This document shows positions 61,401 to 64,000 of a stretch of 64,000 nucleotides of DNA, piece after piece (the first letter of the stretch is position 1; each line of letters opens with the position of its first letter). The translations under genes were made by a program, and so were the position numbers. The notes beneath the pieces were generated by a model that was not told the DNA's origin, made no database searches, and worked only from the letters and a program-made list of their open reading frames with translations. The DNA is taken from positions 61,463 to 125,462 of the forward strand of contig CABSNK010000003.1 in NCBI GenBank assembly GCA_902479075.1. The letters are read 5' to 3'. Origin of the DNA: an uncultured Collinsella sp. GTDB taxonomy: Bacteria; Actinomycetota; Coriobacteriia; Coriobacteriales; Coriobacteriaceae.

Positions 61401-62043
61401 GTGGGAGCTGGAGGAGAAAGAAAAGCAAGGCAAGAAGACACGCCTGAGCTCTCTGAATGCTCGTCGTCGCGCCGACGATCTGCGCGACCGTAGACAAATG
61501 CGCTTGGCGGAGCTGCAGCGCGAAAAGACCATCACTCCCGCGACTCCGAGGGTGCTGGGCGGCGCGCTTGTGATTCCAGTTGGCATGCTGCTCCACGACT
61601 CACATGCTACCACCGAATCCAGTGCGGCAGGCAGGCGCGAGGTAGAGCTTGCCGGCATGCGTGCCGTCATGGCTATCGAGCGGGAGCTGGGTTTTACGCC
61701 GCGGGATCGAAGCGCAGATAACTGCGGCTACGACATTGAATCCGTGGTGCCCGACGAGCTTCATGCTAAGGGACCGGCGTTGCGAATGATTGAGGTCAAG
61801 GGTCGCGCCGCGGGCGCCACTACGGTCACCGTCTCGCACAACGAAGTGATGTGTGCGTTCAACAGGCCAGATGCCTTTGTGCTCGCACTGGTCGAGGTCG
61901 ATGGAAACACGACCCGAACTTCTTACATCGCACATCCATTTACCAGTCCGCCGGATTATGCCGCGGCAAGCACGAACTACGACATCGCGCGCCTCAAGGA
62001 AGCGGGCGACGTGATACTAGAGAGGGAGCAGACATGGCAGTAA
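58477..62043 (+). CDS. SNF2-family helicase with C-terminal DUF3883, DISARM DrmD-like
   Basis: 1188 residues. Helicase lobe 1: Walker A YVLADDPGAGKTIMTGLL (about 125-142), DEAH box VVCDEAHKM, LLLTATPHNG. Lobe 2: LIIFTEHKDTLNYLA, RILVATDAAGEGINLQ and LEQRFGRIHRIGQ. A long middle region follows, then a basic coiled segment (LEEKEKQGKKTRLSSLNARRRADDLRDRRQ), and a C-terminal DUF3883-like domain (MIEVKGRAAGATTVTVSHNEVMCAF). DPGAGKT in place of the usual DxGLGKT is typical of the DrmD/DISARM-type branch. It overlaps the methylase gene by ten bases, as expected for a class 1 DISARM-like pair. Likely a DNA translocase acting against phage. Confidence 0.85.
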   Translation: MAKLAEITPGTRVRGIVGDSPVTIKAVEWHGDSILNVIYKTGQGVLGDQPLFDTDEDKYIIEKSSAWAFDADPDDLRLVSEAYRIGLAHLFDPYLAIRTSSIEPLPHQISAVYKEMLPRLPLRYVLADDPGAGKTIMTGLLIKEMIARGDLRRCLIVAPGNLVEQWQDELWQKFGLKFRLLTNDVLESSATGNPFDEVDFCIGRLDKLARNDEIQKKLRATSWDLVVCDEAHKMSATNFGGEFKPTKRYKLGQLLGDTTENLLLLTATPHNGKPADFRYFMALVDKDRFAGGNRVKNPAARSTAGQAQSLPPAASLDCDVSDVMRRLVKEELLKFDGRPLFPERCAYTVEYDLSPAEQELYDSVTHYVTEEFNRAERLGGKHKNSVGFALTILQRRLASSPEAIFQSLRRRRIRLESKLAEAKSVASGKVAYTDKWGIDARDFDEDDYDSEEYEQMEDDVVDTASAAATAAELDTEIAILRTLERKANDVRISGEDRKWEELSRLLQDDSNMFGMDGRREKLIIFTEHKDTLNYLAGKIGSLLGDRSAVLTIKGGMTRDERHRAEEMFKQDANSRILVATDAAGEGINLQRAHLMINYDLPWNPNRLEQRFGRIHRIGQTEVCHLWNLVSTQTREGEVFQRLFSKLEVERAALGGKVFDILGRVTFEGKTLRDLLLDAIRYGDDPEVRARLNQVVDASLDTSSIKRLLKEYALTDDVMDARGVSAIREDMERMEARKLEPHFIQAFFMAAMKRLGGRVASREPGRFEVLEVPFSVRSMSMDGECGHVLASYERICFDKESKEGPGLVPAELVCPGEPLLDATVKVLIGQMGSALKRGCVLVDDRDFGDKPRLLLYIENSVQDGTTLADGTKRTVSKEFRFVEVDAAGEARDAGYAPYLDYRGPRPSEASAARTIASEQEWLTGDIDALAMDFAIREILPVSLKEVRSRRIPQIEKIERAVDARLTEEANYWDGRAWELEEKEKQGKKTRLSSLNARRRADDLRDRRQMRLAELQREKTITPATPRVLGGALVIPVGMLLHDSHATTESSAAGRREVELAGMRAVMAIERELGFTPRDRSADNCGYDIESVVPDELHAKGPALRMIEVKGRAAGATTVTVSHNEVMCAFNRPDAFVLALVEVDGNTTRTSYIAHPFTSPPDYAAASTNYDIARLKEAGDVILEREQTWQ

Positions 62044-63971
62044 AGAAGAAGCTCATCGAGGTGGCGCTGCCGCTCGACGATATCAATGCGGCCTCTGCGC
62101 GTGAGAAGTCCATCCGTCATGGGCATCCCTCGACGCTGCATCTCTGGTGGGCCCGTCGCCCGCTGGCCGCGGCGCGCGCCGTTATCTGGTCGTCGCTGGT
62201 GGACGACCCGTCGGCGCATCCCGAGGAGTTCCCCACCGTGGAGGAGCAGGCTGCCGAGCGCGAGCGCTTGTTCGGCATCCTGCGCGAGCTCGTGGTGTGG
62301 GAAAACTCCAATAACGATCGTGTGCTTAATGCCGCCAAGGCTGAGATTAAAAGGTCGATGGGCGACGAATTGCCGCCCCTGCTGGATCCTTTTGCAGGCG
62401 GAGGCGCCATTCCGCTGGAGGCACAACGTCTGGGTCTTAAGGCGTATGCGCAGGACCTCAACCCGGTCGCCGTTACCATCAATAAAGCAATGATTGAGAT
62501 TCCGCCGTTGTTCGCGGACAAGTTTGCTGTTAACCCTGAGGCCCGTGGCAAGCTAACCAATGGAGGCTGGAGCGGCAATGCTGGTCTGGCTGCCGACGTT
62601 AAGTACTATGGCACCTGGATGAAGGAGGAGGCCGCCCGGCGCATCGGGCATATGTACCCCAAAGTGCGGGTGCCTGCCGAGCAGGGCGGCGGCGAGGCTA
62701 CCGTCATTGCGTGGCTGTGGGCGCGTACCGTCAAGTGCCCCAACCCCGCTTGCGGGCACGAGGCGATCCTCGTTCGCTCGTTCGATCTCTCCAAAAAGAA
62801 GGGCAAGGAGTGGCACGTCGAGCCCGTCTGCGAGGGCGGCGAGGTACGCTTTGAGGTCGCGCCTGGTAAGGCGATGCATGACGGCACAGTGAACCGCCGC
62901 GGCGCGACCTGCGTGCACTGCGGGGCGCCTATCGCTTTCGACCATATACGCGAAGAGTCGCGCGAGGGACGCATGGGCGCCAAGCTCATGGCTATCGTCG
63001 CCGAAGGGCAACGCGGCAGAATCTACATCGCGCCGGACGAGGTGCAGATAGCTGCCGCCGACGTTCCGATGCCCGATGACTATCCCCAGGGCAAGCTCGC
63101 TTATTACCCGGGTCATCTGAACACGAACGTCTACGGCCTAGACGAGTTCTGGAAGCTCTTTACCAACCGACAGCTGACGGCGCTGACGACGTTCTCGGCG
63201 CTCGTCGGCGAGGCGCAGAAGAAAGCGGAGGCGGATGCTGTGGCAGCCGGTCTCGCCGATGACGGTCAGGGTCTCGGCGAAGGTGGCACCGGTGCCCGCG
63301 CCTACGGCGAGGCTGTCGGCGTATACCTTGCGTTTGTTGTCGACAAGCTAACGGACTATCACTCGTCTATTTGCTCATGGAATGCGCCCGGCGAAAAGCT
63401 TCGCAACGTTTTCGGGAGACAAGCGATTCCTATGACCTGGGATTATGCCGAAGGCAATCTATTTTCTTCCTCCTCTGGCTCTTTTGACAATATGATGCAA
63501 TGGGTTACCAAGGTCATTGGAGAGTATCCTTGCGCTAATAGGCCGGGCTCTGCTCGCCAGTTTGACGCTCAGAGCGACAACGGTATGCGTGGCATTCTCG
63601 TGTCAACGGATCCACCCTATTATGACAACATCGGCTACGCGGATTTGTCCGACTTCTTCTACGTATGGCTCCGTCAGTCGCTTCGCCGAACGTATCCCAA
63701 GCTCTTCAGCACCATGCTTGTGCCAAAACATGAGGAGCTGGTTGCCACGCCTTACCGCGAGAATCGCGGCAAGGAAGGAGCGCGAGACTTCTTCGAAGAG
63801 GGCATGTTTAGCACTTTCAAACAAGTGTATAAATATGCCTGCGAAGATGCGCCGGTGACCATCTATTATGCCTTCAAACAGAGTGAGACTGAGACCGCGA
63901 ACGACGTTGAGTCAACGGCGTCGACTGGTTTCAAGACTTTAGTCTGCTGGCCGCGCAGCGGCCAGCTTTAA
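62034..63971 (+). pseudogene. DUF1156-type DNA methylase, 3' end lost
   Basis: 645 residues are read, then a stop. KLIEVALPLDDINAASAREKSIRHGHPSTLHLWWARRPLAAARA is the DUF1156 N-terminus; the methylase motifs DPFAGGGAIPLEAQRLGL (SAM binding) and STDPPYYDNIGYADLSDFFYVWL (DPPY catalytic) follow. Cys pairs (CPNPAC, CVHC) suggest a zinc ribbon. Family members are usually about 900-1000 residues and continue after DVESTASTG with the end of the methylase fold. Here FKTLVCWPRSGQL and a stop follow, inside hairpins like those of an IS end, so the gene seems interrupted. Coupled to the DrmD-like helicase. Confidence 0.75.
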
Positions 63972-64000
63972 ACCACCCGCTACGCGGGTGGAGACAAACG
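63930..64000. mobile_element. Probable IS200/IS605-type element end (partial)
   Basis: Two perfect hairpins lie side by side where the methylase frame breaks: GCTGGCCGC-GCA-GCGGCCAGC (63946-63966) and CCACCCGC-TAC-GCGGGTGG (63973-63991), followed by AGACAAACG. Subterminal hairpins without inverted terminal repeats or target duplication are the hallmark of IS200/IS605 elements. No transposase is in the window, so this is an inference. Confidence 0.55.

Noticed and set aside
59914..61596. A 560-codon open frame opposite the helicase
   Set aside because: Antisense shadow with no ribosome site and His/Arg/Ala-biased composition.
61851..62033. Longer N-terminus for the methylase from 61851
   Set aside because: The family begins at the ATG at 62034; the upstream part is out-of-frame helicase sequence.

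Overview
The window looks like a chromosomal segment of a G+C-rich gut actinomycete of the Coriobacteriia, most likely Collinsella or a close relative. This is an inference from the high G+C, the single-gene AccD-AccA fusion, the FabH-AcpP-FabK-FabD-FabG-FabF-AccB-FabZ-AccC order, the TTG/GTG starts on ribosomal genes and the general protein character. No rRNA or tRNA gene was recognised.

Layout. 1-8 kb is accessory metabolism: a partial RpiR regulator divergent from a GH4 glycosidase, an MFS exporter, a GH13 amylase coupled to a DNA glycosylase, and an aminotransferase. 8-19 kb is rplJ-rplL (with an L10 leader), galU and rpoB-rpoC. 19-21 kb is an ECF sigma factor with a membrane partner, bracketed by repeats. 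21.6-25 kb is rpsL-rpsG-fusA-rpsJ. 25-35 kb is birA and a complete type II fatty acid synthesis and acetyl-CoA carboxylase operon. 35-38.5 kb holds an orphan PTS EIIC, a CDF metal exporter and a histidine phosphatase. 38.7-44.8 kb is the rplC...rplX ribosomal operon, without rpsJ at its head and cut off after rplX. 45-53 kb holds a Gfo/Idh oxidoreductase with a DeoR regulator, an RluA-type pseudouridine synthase, a U32 protein, and a YheO-type regulator divergent from a xanthine/uracil permease. 53-56 kb holds an AAA ATPase, the remnant of another and an exonuclease. 56-64 kb is a defence-like island: an unknown coiled-coil protein, a short coupled ORF with a G9 tract, a DISARM DrmD-like SNF2 helicase and a DUF1156-type DNA methylase. 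The methylase reading frame ends early beside hairpins that resemble an IS200/IS605 end.

The most unusual content lies between genes. Four large palindromes (near 8.1, 19.1, 21.3 and 38.6 kb) keep the same internal-loop sequences, while their long stems and inner hairpins differ and remain paired by compensatory changes. Six copies of a 16-nt motif alternate in orientation every 40-41 bp at 47175-47393. A set of small hairpins with unrelated stems shares a TGTCCC-like loop. Two AAA ATPase loci carry their own operator-like repeats: a 25-bp perfect inverted repeat and a 23-nt tandem repeat.

How the parts work together: the ribosomal, RNA polymerase and lipid operons are housekeeping growth genes with visible promoters, leaders and terminators. 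BirA biotinylates AccB of the adjacent lipid operon. The sigma/membrane-protein pair looks like a self-regulated envelope stress module. The helicase and methylase would act together in phage restriction if the methylase were intact.
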